A stretch of 64,000 nucleotides of DNA from positions 62,001-126,000 of the forward strand of contig NZ_JBGVSA010000007.1 of the NCBI RefSeq assembly GCF_041807905.1, in the 5' to 3' direction. Origin of the DNA: JBGVSA01 sp041807905 (GTDB lineage Bacteria; Pseudomonadota; Gammaproteobacteria; Burkholderiales; Rhodocyclaceae). Under the pieces are notes generated by a model. The model did not search any database. It was not told the origin of the DNA and worked only from the letters and a program-made list of their open reading frames with translations. This document shows, in pieces, positions 53,878 to 61,852 of this stretch. The translations under genes were made by a program, and so were the position numbers. Every line of letters starts with the position of its first letter. Within the stretch, counting starts at the first letter, position 1.

Positions 53878-54213
53878 TCAGCGCGCCGGCGTCTGGCGAC
53901 CGCCCTTGTGGGTGCGGCCCAGCAGGTAGCGGAATACGTAGCCGGGAAAGGCGAAGACCGCGAACAGGAACAGGCCGATGAAGTAGAAATGCCCGCCCTG
54001 CGGGTAGAGGCTGCCGTAGAGGCGCGTTTCGATCAGCGCGCTGATGCCGCCCATGAGCGCGAACAGCACCAGCCATTCGGCCAGAATGATGAAGAAGGGT
54101 TTGGTTTCGCGCCGCAGGGGCACGAGACCGAAGATGCGCTGCGTGAAGAACGGCAGGTTGGCGGCGGCGATGAACAGAAGGAGCAGAACCACGCGCCCGA
54201 CTTCGATGCTCAT
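53878..54213 (-). CDS. DUF2818 membrane protein
   Basis: 111 residues with three predicted membrane helices. Typical for the family: V-L-L-L-L-F-I-A-A-A-N-L-P-F-F-T-Q-R-I-F-G near the start and F-A-F-P-G-Y-V-F-R-Y-L-L near the end. DUF2818 genes follow nuoN in beta-proteobacteria, suggesting an accessory role with complex I, which is not proven. It starts 16 bp after the nuoN stop. Confidence 0.87.
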   Translation of the reverse strand: MSIEVGRVVLLLLFIAAANLPFFTQRIFGLVPLRRETKPFFIILAEWLVLFALMGGISALIETRLYGSLYPQGGHFYFIGLFLFAVFAFPGYVFRYLLGRTHKGGRQTPAR

Positions 54214-54229
54214 CGCCCTTCCCCGCCGA

Positions 54230-55696
54230 TCAGATGGAGTTGCGCAGCAGGACGACGCACAACTGCATGAGCCAGCCCGGGAACAGGCCGAGCGCAGCCA
54301 GGCCCAGCACGTTCAGCGACAGGACCGTGCGCACGCCCCAGCCCCCGCCGATGGATTCGGTTTCGGTCGGCTCATCGAAGAACATCACCTTCACCACGCG
54401 CAGGTAGTAGTAGGCACCGATCAGCGAGAACACCACGGCCACCACGGCGGTCCACCAGTGGCCGGCCGAGATGACCGATTGCAGGATGAAGAACTTCGAG
54501 AAGAAGCCGACGAAGAACGGAATGCCCGCCATCGAGAACATGACGATCGCCATCATCGCGGCCCACCAGCTCGAACGGCGGTTCAGGCCCTTGAGGTCGT
54601 CGATGTTCTCGGCTTCGAAACCGGCACGCGACAGCAGCAACAGGATGCCGAAGCCCGCCAGCGTGGAGATCAGGTAGGTCAGCGAATAGAACATCGCCGA
54701 ACCGTAGGCGTTGTAGACGAAGTGACGCTCGCCATCGACCACGCCGCAGGCAAAACCCAGCAGCAGGAAGCCCATGTGCGAGATGCCCGAGTACGCCAGC
54801 ATGCGCTTGATGTTGCTCTGCGCGATGGCAGCGAGGTTGCCCAGGATGATCGAGAAGATGCCCACGAACAGCAGCATGGTCTGCCACTGATCGGCCAGAT
54901 CCCACATGCCGATCGCCAGCAGACGGAATGCCATGGCGAAGGCCGCAACCTTCGGGGCCGAGGCCACCAGCAAGGTGATCGACGTCGGCGCGCCTTGATA
55001 GACGTCGGGAATCCACATGTGGAACGGCACCACGCCCAGCTTGAAGCACACGCCGGCCACGACGAACACCAGACCGAACAACAGCACAGTGCGGTTGGCC
55101 TGGCCTTCGAACAGTGCGCGCGCCACGTCGATGATCGACAGCGTGCCGGTCGCGCCGTACACCATCGAAATACCGTAGAGCAGCAGCCCGGAAGCCAGTG
55201 CACCCAGCACGAAGTACTTCATCGCGGCTTCGGTCGCACGCGGGGAGTCACGATCGATGGCCACCAGCGCGTAGGACCCGAGCGACAGCAGTTCGAGGCC
55301 GAGATACACGGTGATCAGGCTGCCAGCGGAAATCAGCACGCAGATACCGAGCAGCACGAACATGACCAGCATGTAGTACTCGGGCGTCTCCAGGTTGCGA
55401 TCGGCCATGTAGCGACGGTTGTACAGCAACACCAGCGCTGTGCCGAAACTGGAGAAAACCTTGAGCAGATCGCCGACCGAGTCGTCGATGTACATGTTGC
55501 CGAAGGTGAAGCCCACCTCGCCGCTCGTGAAGAAAGCGATGAAGCCGGTCGCCAGCACCGCGAACTGCGCCAGATAGTAGGCCATGCTCGCCGCGCCCCG
55601 CTTCATCAGCGCAGTCAGCAACAACACGAGCACCGTCATGCCGGCCAGGAAGATCTCGGCAATCGCGGGGTAGAAGTTAGGGATCTGAAAGTCCAT
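54230..55696 (-). CDS. nuoN: NADH-quinone oxidoreductase subunit N
   Basis: 488 residues, antiporter-like membrane subunit with 14 helices. Conserved functional residues are visible in Y-F-V-L-G-A-L-A-S-G-L-L-L-Y-G, F-K-L-G-V-V-P-F-H-M-W-I-P-D-V-Y and S-G-I-S-H-M-G-F; the Lys in F-K-L-G and a Glu in the earlier helix are the proton path. Together with NuoM and NuoL it moves protons through the complex. It is the last nuo gene of the operon, 41 bp after nuoM. Confidence 0.96.
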   Translation of the reverse strand: MDFQIPNFYPAIAEIFLAGMTVLVLLLTALMKRGAASMAYYLAQFAVLATGFIAFFTSGEVGFTFGNMYIDDSVGDLLKVFSSFGTALVLLYNRRYMADRNLETPEYYMLVMFVLLGICVLISAGSLITVYLGLELLSLGSYALVAIDRDSPRATEAAMKYFVLGALASGLLLYGISMVYGATGTLSIIDVARALFEGQANRTVLLFGLVFVVAGVCFKLGVVPFHMWIPDVYQGAPTSITLLVASAPKVAAFAMAFRLLAIGMWDLADQWQTMLLFVGIFSIILGNLAAIAQSNIKRMLAYSGISHMGFLLLGFACGVVDGERHFVYNAYGSAMFYSLTYLISTLAGFGILLLLSRAGFEAENIDDLKGLNRRSSWWAAMMAIVMFSMAGIPFFVGFFSKFFILQSVISAGHWWTAVVAVVFSLIGAYYYLRVVKVMFFDEPTETESIGGGWGVRTVLSLNVLGLAALGLFPGWLMQLCVVLLRNSI

Positions 55697-55737
55697 CTTG
55701 CGCCTGTGTACTTATTCGTCTTGATGCGGATATGCGC

Positions 55738-57219
55738 TCATTGCAGCTTGCTTTGCGCAACGTGGCTCAGCAGGTCGCCCACCGAGACATGCATGACTTC
55801 CGTGACGGGGAACGGGTACAGACCCATCGCCAGCACGCAGATCGCCAGCAACGCCAGGAAAAGAAACTCGCGGCGATTGATGTCGAGCAGTTCAGCCACG
55901 TGCGAGTTGCCAATGGCGCCGAACACCACACGCTTGTACATCCACAGCGTGTAGGCCGCGCCCAGGATCAGCGTCGTCGCCGCGGCAAAGCCGGTCCAGA
56001 AGTTGAACTGCACAGCGCCCAGGATGACCATGAACTCGCCGACGAAACCGCTGGTGGCCGGCAGGCCCGAGTTGGCCATCGCGAACAGCATGAAGAATGC
56101 CGCGAACTTGGGCATGACGTTCACCACGCCGCCGTAGTCGGCGATGTTGCGGCTGTGCATGCGGTCGTACAGCACGCCGATACACAGGAACATGGCGCCC
56201 GACACGAAGCCATGGGAGATCATCTGCACCAGCGCGCCTTCGACGCCGATCTGGTTGAACATGAAGAAGCCCAGGGTCACGAAGCCCATGTGCGAGATCG
56301 ACGAGTACGCCACCAGTTTCTTCATGTCAGTCTGCACGAGCGCCACAAAGCCGATGTAGATCACGGCGATGAGTGACAGGCCGATCATGAGCGGAGCAAA
56401 TTCACGCGCAGCATCCGGCACGATGGGCAGCGAGAACCGCAGGAAACCGTAGGCACCGAGTTTCAGCGCGATGGCAGCCAGCACCACTGAACCGCCGGTG
56501 GGCGCTTCGACGTGGGCGTCCGGCAACCATGTGTGCACCGGCCACATCGGCACCTTGACCGCGAACGACGCGAGGAAGGCGAAGAAGATGCAGGTCTGCG
56601 CCAGTTGCGGGATGCGCATCTGGTGCCAGTCGAGGATGCTGAAACTGCCACCCGAGTTCTGGAACAGGTAGATGAACGCCAGCAGCATCAGCAGCGAGCC
56701 GAGCAGCGTGTAGAGGAAGAACTTGATCGCGGCATACACACGGTTCGGGCCGCCCCAGATACCGATGATCAGGTACAGCGGGATCAGCGAGGCTTCGAAG
56801 AACACGTAGAACAGCACGCCATCGAGGGCCGAGAAGATGCCGTTCATGAGACCCGACATGATCAGGAAGGCCGCCAGGTATTGCGACACCTTGGTCTGGA
56901 TCACTTCCCATCCGGCGAGCACCACGATCACCGTGATGAAGCTGTTGAGCAACAGGAACGGCATCGAGATGCCATCCACGCCCAGCGTGTAGTTGACGTT
57001 GAAGTACGGGATCCATTGTCTGGCTTCGACAAACTGCATCTCGCTCGTGGCCGCATTGAAGTGCGCGTAGAGCGGCAGCGTGACGAGGAAGCCGGCAACG
57101 GCGGCAATCAGGGAGATCCAACGCGCAGCCGCGTCGCGATCCCGCCCCGTGGCAAGCGCCAGCAGGCCGCCGACAATCGGCACCCAGATTGCAAGACTGA
57201 GGTATGGCACTCCGTTCAT
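55738..57219 (-). CDS. nuoM: NADH-quinone oxidoreductase subunit M
   Basis: 493 residues. Antiporter-like subunit: R-Q-W-I-P-Y-F-N-V-N-Y-T-L-G-V-D-G-I-S-M near residue 66, then F-Y-V-F-F-E-A-S-L-I-P-L-Y with the essential Glu, and V-K-V-P-M-W-P-V-H-T-W-L-P-D-A-H with the essential Lys. It is one of the three large proton-pumping subunits. The gap to nuoL is 48 bp. Confidence 0.96.
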   Translation of the reverse strand: MNGVPYLSLAIWVPIVGGLLALATGRDRDAAARWISLIAAVAGFLVTLPLYAHFNAATSEMQFVEARQWIPYFNVNYTLGVDGISMPFLLLNSFITVIVVLAGWEVIQTKVSQYLAAFLIMSGLMNGIFSALDGVLFYVFFEASLIPLYLIIGIWGGPNRVYAAIKFFLYTLLGSLLMLLAFIYLFQNSGGSFSILDWHQMRIPQLAQTCIFFAFLASFAVKVPMWPVHTWLPDAHVEAPTGGSVVLAAIALKLGAYGFLRFSLPIVPDAAREFAPLMIGLSLIAVIYIGFVALVQTDMKKLVAYSSISHMGFVTLGFFMFNQIGVEGALVQMISHGFVSGAMFLCIGVLYDRMHSRNIADYGGVVNVMPKFAAFFMLFAMANSGLPATSGFVGEFMVILGAVQFNFWTGFAAATTLILGAAYTLWMYKRVVFGAIGNSHVAELLDINRREFLFLALLAICVLAMGLYPFPVTEVMHVSVGDLLSHVAQSKLQ

Positions 57220-57267
57220 CTGAATTTTTCCGTCTTTCTTTGGTTTATTCGTCGCACAGAGTGCCGC

Positions 57268-59316
57268 TTAGAGGCCAAGGCCCCAGGGCTTGAATGCCCA
57301 CAGCATCACCACCACCCCGATGATGATCCAGAACGCGTATTGGTACACGAGACCGGTCTGGATGTAGCGCGACAGGCGCGAAATCGCGCCGACCAGGCCC
57401 GCCGTACCGTTGACCGCTACGCCATCGATCAGCGTCTGGTCGCCGGCGCGCCACAGGCTGCGGCCCAGCAGACGCGCACCGCCAGCGAAGACGATTTCGT
57501 TGAAGCGATCGAAGTAGTACTTGTTGTCGAGAATCGTGTAGATGAAGCCACAGCGGTTCTTGATGGCTGCCGGAATGTCCGGGCGCTTGATGTAGAAGAA
57601 CCACGACACCACGACGCCGGCCAGCGCCAGCCAGAACGGCGCGGTCGTCAGACCATGCAGGCCCATCGCGGCGGCACCGTGGAATTCTTCGCCCAGCTCG
57701 TGCAGCACATTGTGTGCGTCGGCCACGAACACCACGCCCTTGAACCATTCGCCGAACAGCATCGGCTCGATCGTGAAGGCGCCGATCACCACTGACGGAA
57801 TCGCCAGCAGCACCAGCGGCAGCCACACGACCCACGGCGACTCGTGCGGCTTCTGCCCCGGTGCCAGACCATGGTGATGCTCATCGCCGTGCGTTTCTTC
57901 TTCGTTCGACTCATGCGGGTCGTGCGCATCGTGAGCGTGGTCGTCATGCGCGTGAGCCTGACCGAAGCGCTCCTTGCCGTGGAAGACCAGGAAGTACATG
58001 CGGAACGAGTAGAAAGCTGTCACGAACACACCGGCGATGACGCAGAAGTACGCGTACCTGGCGCCCCACAGGTGCGACAGTTGCACCGCCTCGATGATCG
58101 AATCCTTCGAGTAGAAGCCCGACAGGAACGGCATGCCGATCAGCGCCAGCGAACCCACCAGCGAGGTGAACCACGTGATGGGCATGTACTTCCACAGGCC
58201 ACCCATGTTGCGGATGTCCTGGTCGTGGTGCATGCCGATGATGACCGAACCGGCACCAAGGAACAGCAGCGCCTTGAAGAAGGCGTGCGTCATCAGGTGG
58301 AACACGGCGGCCGAGTAAGCGGAAGCGCCGAGCGCCACCGTCATGTAGCCGAGCTGCGAGAGCGTGGAGTACGCCACCACGCGCTTGATGTCGTTCTGGA
58401 TGATGCCGAGGAAGCCCATGAACAGCGCGGTGGTCGCACCGATCACCATCACGAACGACAGCGCAGCTTCGGACAGCTCGAACAGCGGCGACATGCGCGT
58501 GACCATGAAGATGCCGGCCGTCACCATGGTGGCGGCGTGGATCAGCGCGGAGATCGGCGTCGGGCCTTCCATCGAATCGGGCAGCCATACGTGCAGCGGT
58601 ACTTGCGCCGACTTGCCCATGGCGCCGATGAACAGACAGATGCAGATCGCCGTCATCATCGGCCAGCCGGTACCCGGCACCGTCAACGTGGCCAATTGCG
58701 AAGCCTTGGCAAAAACTTCAGCGTAGTTGAGCGTGCCGGCGAAGGCGGCGATCAGGCCGATGCCCAGCAGGAAGCCGAAGTCACCGACGCGGTTGACCAG
58801 GAAAGCCTTGAGGTTGGCGTAGATCGCTGTCGGGCGCGTGTACCAGAAACCGATCAGCAGGTACGACACCAGGCCCACCGCTTCCCAACCGAAGAACAGT
58901 TGCAGGAAGTTGTTGCTCATGACCAGCATGAGCATCGAGAACGTGAACAGCGAGATGTAGCTGAAGAAACGCTGGTAGCCGGGGTCTTCAGACATGTAGC
59001 CGATGGTGTAGATGTGCACCATCAGCGACACGAAGGTCACCACGAGCATCATCATCACCGTCAACTGGTCGATGAGGAAGCCGACCTCCAGCTTGAGACC
59101 GCCTGCCACTGCCCAGGTGTAGAGGCTGCCGTTGAAGGTATTGCCGGCCTGCACGTCGCGAAAGATCAGGAACGATGCGACAAAGGCGATGGCCACGCCG
59201 AGGATCGTTACCCAATGCGAGGCGGTGCGACCGATGGTCTTGCCGAAGAGGCCCGCGAGGATGGAGCCGGCGAGCGGCGCCAGGGGCACGGTGAGGTAGA
59301 GGCTTTGCATTGTCAT
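57268..59316 (-). CDS. nuoL: NADH-quinone oxidoreductase subunit L
   Basis: 682 residues, the largest antiporter-like subunit, with the long lateral helix at the C-terminus. Visible: F-F-G-W-E-A-V-G-L-V-S-Y-L-L-I-G with the essential Glu and G-K-S-A-Q-V-P-L-H-V-W-L-P-D-S-M with the essential Lys. A His-rich insert (H-A-H-D-D-H-A-H-D-A-H-D-P-H, about 455-470) in the loop before the last helices is common in Burkholderiales. Proton translocation in the distal arm. Confidence 0.96.
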   Translation of the reverse strand: MTMQSLYLTVPLAPLAGSILAGLFGKTIGRTASHWVTILGVAIAFVASFLIFRDVQAGNTFNGSLYTWAVAGGLKLEVGFLIDQLTVMMMLVVTFVSLMVHIYTIGYMSEDPGYQRFFSYISLFTFSMLMLVMSNNFLQLFFGWEAVGLVSYLLIGFWYTRPTAIYANLKAFLVNRVGDFGFLLGIGLIAAFAGTLNYAEVFAKASQLATLTVPGTGWPMMTAICICLFIGAMGKSAQVPLHVWLPDSMEGPTPISALIHAATMVTAGIFMVTRMSPLFELSEAALSFVMVIGATTALFMGFLGIIQNDIKRVVAYSTLSQLGYMTVALGASAYSAAVFHLMTHAFFKALLFLGAGSVIIGMHHDQDIRNMGGLWKYMPITWFTSLVGSLALIGMPFLSGFYSKDSIIEAVQLSHLWGARYAYFCVIAGVFVTAFYSFRMYFLVFHGKERFGQAHAHDDHAHDAHDPHESNEEETHGDEHHHGLAPGQKPHESPWVVWLPLVLLAIPSVVIGAFTIEPMLFGEWFKGVVFVADAHNVLHELGEEFHGAAAMGLHGLTTAPFWLALAGVVVSWFFYIKRPDIPAAIKNRCGFIYTILDNKYYFDRFNEIVFAGGARLLGRSLWRAGDQTLIDGVAVNGTAGLVGAISRLSRYIQTGLVYQYAFWIIIGVVVMLWAFKPWGLGL

Positions 59317-59326
59317 TGTTCTGGTC

Positions 59327-59632
59327 TCAACCCTTCAGGCTGTCGAGGTCATCGACGTGGATCGTGCGCAGGTTGCGGAACAGCACAACCAGGATCGCCA
59401 GACCGATCGCCGACTCGGACGCTGCCACGGTCAGGATGAAGAACACGAACAGTTGGCCGGCCGTGTCGCCCATGTAGGTCGAGAAGGCCACGAAGTTCAT
59501 GTTCACCGACAGCAGCATGAGTTCGATGGCCATCAGCAGCACGATGAGGTTCTTCCGGTTCAGGAAGATACCCACCACGCTGATGGCGAACAGCAGTGCC
59601 CCAAGGATCAGGACGTGTGAGAGCGGAAGCAT
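59327..59632 (-). CDS. nuoK: NADH-quinone oxidoreductase subunit K
   Basis: 101 residues, three membrane helices. Signature: G-I-F-L-N-R-K-N-L-I-V-L-L-M-A-I-E-L-M-L-L near residue 21-41 with the conserved Glu, and A-A-S-E-S-A-I-G-L-A-I-L-V. NuoK forms part of the proton path near NuoJ. The start is 24 bp after nuoJ and the stop lies 10 bp before nuoL. Confidence 0.96.
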   Translation of the reverse strand: MLPLSHVLILGALLFAISVVGIFLNRKNLIVLLMAIELMLLSVNMNFVAFSTYMGDTAGQLFVFFILTVAASESAIGLAILVVLFRNLRTIHVDDLDSLKG

Positions 59633-59656
59633 GTATCGATTCTCCGAGCCTGTCCG

Positions 59657-60265
59657 TTATTCGTCTTTTTCGGTCTGCATCTTCACGATGCGCATGCGGT
59701 CGGCGGCCTTCACGGCGATCTGTTCGTCCGGCTTCATGTAGCGTGCGGTATTGGCGCGGCGGCGCAGCGTCAGCGCCACGGCGGCCACCATCGCCAACGT
59801 CAGGATCAGCGACGCCAGCTCGAACGGATACACGTAGTTGGTGAACAGCTCGCGAGCCAGTTCCTGCGTGTTCGAGAACGATGCGGCCGGCACACCCGGG
59901 GGCGGAGCGGCGTCGAGCTTGAAGTACGTGCCGTTGAGCACCACCACCATCTCGGCGACCATCAGCAGGCCGACCACGAGGCCCACCGGCAGGTACTGCC
60001 AGAAGCCTTCGCGCACGCGATCGAGATTGATGTCGAGCATCATCACCACGAACAGGAACAGCACCATCACCGCGCCGACATACACGAGCACGATGGCGAT
60101 GGCGAGAAACTCCGCATGCATCAGCATCCAGATGCAGCCGGTCGTGAAGAACGCCAGCACCAGGTACAGCGCCGCGTGCACCGGATTGCGCGAGGTGATC
60201 ACGCGGATGCCGGCGAAGAGCACGACGGCGGCAAAGGCGTAAAAGGCGAAAAGTGAAAATTCCAT
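59657..60265 (-). CDS. nuoJ: NADH-quinone oxidoreductase subunit J
   Basis: 202 residues. Signature for ND6-type: R-N-P-V-H-A-A-L-Y-L-V-L-A-F, then L-A-I-A-I-V-L-V-Y-V-G-A-V-M-V-L-F-L with the pi-bulge region. Five membrane helices and a basic C-terminus (R-R-R-A-N-T-A-R-Y-M-K-P). It follows nuoI with a 29 bp gap in the operon. Confidence 0.96.
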   Translation of the reverse strand: MEFSLFAFYAFAAVVLFAGIRVITSRNPVHAALYLVLAFFTTGCIWMLMHAEFLAIAIVLVYVGAVMVLFLFVVMMLDINLDRVREGFWQYLPVGLVVGLLMVAEMVVVLNGTYFKLDAAPPPGVPAASFSNTQELARELFTNYVYPFELASLILTLAMVAAVALTLRRRANTARYMKPDEQIAVKAADRMRIVKMQTEKDE

Positions 60266-60294
60266 TTAGATAACCCGTCGGTCCGATTCAGCCA

Positions 60295-60783
60295 TCAGCG
60301 GTACTTGGCCTCGACCTCGCGGTCGCGGGCGATTTCTTCTTCGTACTTCTGGCCCACGGCCAGCAGCATCTGCTTGGTGTAGTACAGGTCACCGCGCTTC
60401 TCGCCGTGGTACTCGAGCACGCGCGTCTCGACGATGGCGTCGACCGGGCAGGCTTCTTCGCAGAAACCGCAAAAGATGCACTTGGTCAGGTCGATGTCGT
60501 AGCGCGTCGTGCGGCGCGTGCCGTCATCACGTTGGTCGGACTCGATGGTGATCGCCATTGCCGGGCAGACCGCTTCGCACAGCTTGCACGCGATGCAGCG
60601 CTCTTCGCCGTTGGGATAACGGCGCAAGGCGTGCAGGCCACGGAAGCGCGGCGACATCGGCGTCTTCTCTTCCGGGAACTGAATGGTCAGCTTCTTCGCG
60701 AAGAGGTGACGACCGGTCAGCGCCAGGCCTTTCACCAGCTCCTTGAGCAGAATGCTGCCGAAAAATTCGTTTACTGCGCCCAT
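60295..60783 (-). CDS. nuoI: NADH-quinone oxidoreductase subunit I
   Basis: 162 residues. Two 4Fe-4S motifs: C-I-A-C-K-L-C-E-A-V-C-P near residue 60 and C-I-F-C-G-F-C-E-E-A-C-P near 99, which hold clusters N6a and N6b and carry electrons to the quinone site. Also R-G-L-H-A-L-R-R-Y-P-N-G-E-E-R before the first motif. It is next to nuoH, 10 bp apart. Confidence 0.97.
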   Translation of the reverse strand: MGAVNEFFGSILLKELVKGLALTGRHLFAKKLTIQFPEEKTPMSPRFRGLHALRRYPNGEERCIACKLCEAVCPAMAITIESDQRDDGTRRTTRYDIDLTKCIFCGFCEEACPVDAIVETRVLEYHGEKRGDLYYTKQMLLAVGQKYEEEIARDREVEAKYR

Positions 60784-60793
60784 TGACGGCCTC

Positions 60794-61852
60794 TTACTTC
60801 CAAATCGACAGCGGCGACATGATCCAGACGCCGATCACCAACAACCACACCAGGCACAACGGCAGGAATACCTTCCAGCCCAGGCGCATGATCTGGTCGT
60901 AACGGAAACGCGGGAACGTCGCGCGGATCCACAGGAAACAGAACAGCAGGAAGCTGGTCTTGGCCAACAGCCAGACGATGCCATCCGGCAGGAAGCCCAC
61001 CGGGGACAGCCAGCCACCCAGGAAGAAAGTGGCGGTCAGCGCCGAGATCAGGATCATGTTGGCGTATTCGGCCAGGAAGAACAGCGCGAACGCCATGCCC
61101 GAATACTCGATCATGTGACCGGCGACGATTTCGGATTCGCCTTCGACCACGTCGAACGGTGCCCGGTTGGTTTCGGCCAGGCCGGAAATGAAATACACCA
61201 GGAACATGGGGAACAGCGGAATCCAGTTCCACGACAGGAAGCCCACGCCCATGCTGGCGAAGTAGCCCCGGCCCTGCCCGCCCACGATCTCCGACAGGTT
61301 CAGCGAACCGGAAATCATTAGCACGCACACCAGTGCGAAGCCCATGGCGAGTTCATACGACACCATCTGTGCAGCGGCGCGCATGGCGCCGATGAACGCG
61401 TACTTGGAGTTGGACGCCCAGCCGGCAACGATCACGCCATACACACCCATCGAAGCGATGGCCATCACGTACAGCAAGCCGGCGTTGACGTTGGCGAGCA
61501 CAAGGGTGTCACTGAACGGCACCACCGCCCAGGCAGCCAATGCCGGCGCAAAGGCCAGCACCGGGGCCAGCAGGAACAGACCCTTGCTGGAGTTGCTGGG
61601 GATGATCACTTCCTTGAACAGCAGCTTCACGCCATCGGCGAGCGGCTGCAGCAGGCCCCACGGACCAAGGCGGTTGGGGCCGATACGTTCCTGGATGAAA
61701 CCGATGATCTTGCGTTCGGCCAGCGTCATGTAGGCCACGGCACCGAACAGCGGCGCCACGATGCAGATGATCTTCACCAGGGTCCACACGGGCACCCACA
61801 GCGGGCCCAGGAACGTGGCGACGGGTTGCAGCAGCGAATCCATCAGGCACAC
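60794..61852 (-). CDS. nuoH: NADH-quinone oxidoreductase subunit H
   Basis: 352 residues. Signature: L-A-E-R-K-I-I-G-F-I-Q-E-R-I-G-P-N near residue 44-60, then A-E-T-N-R-A-P-F-D-V-V-E-G-E-S-E with the acidic loop at the quinone channel. Eight membrane helices. NuoH forms the quinone-binding chamber with NuoB, NuoD and NuoI. The ATG overlaps the nuoG stop by 10 bp. Confidence 0.97.
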   Translation of the reverse strand: MCLMDSLLQPVATFLGPLWVPVWTLVKIICIVAPLFGAVAYMTLAERKIIGFIQERIGPNRLGPWGLLQPLADGVKLLFKEVIIPSNSSKGLFLLAPVLAFAPALAAWAVVPFSDTLVLANVNAGLLYVMAIASMGVYGVIVAGWASNSKYAFIGAMRAAAQMVSYELAMGFALVCVLMISGSLNLSEIVGGQGRGYFASMGVGFLSWNWIPLFPMFLVYFISGLAETNRAPFDVVEGESEIVAGHMIEYSGMAFALFFLAEYANMILISALTATFFLGGWLSPVGFLPDGIVWLLAKTSFLLFCFLWIRATFPRFRYDQIMRLGWKVFLPLCLVWLLVIGVWIMSPLSIWK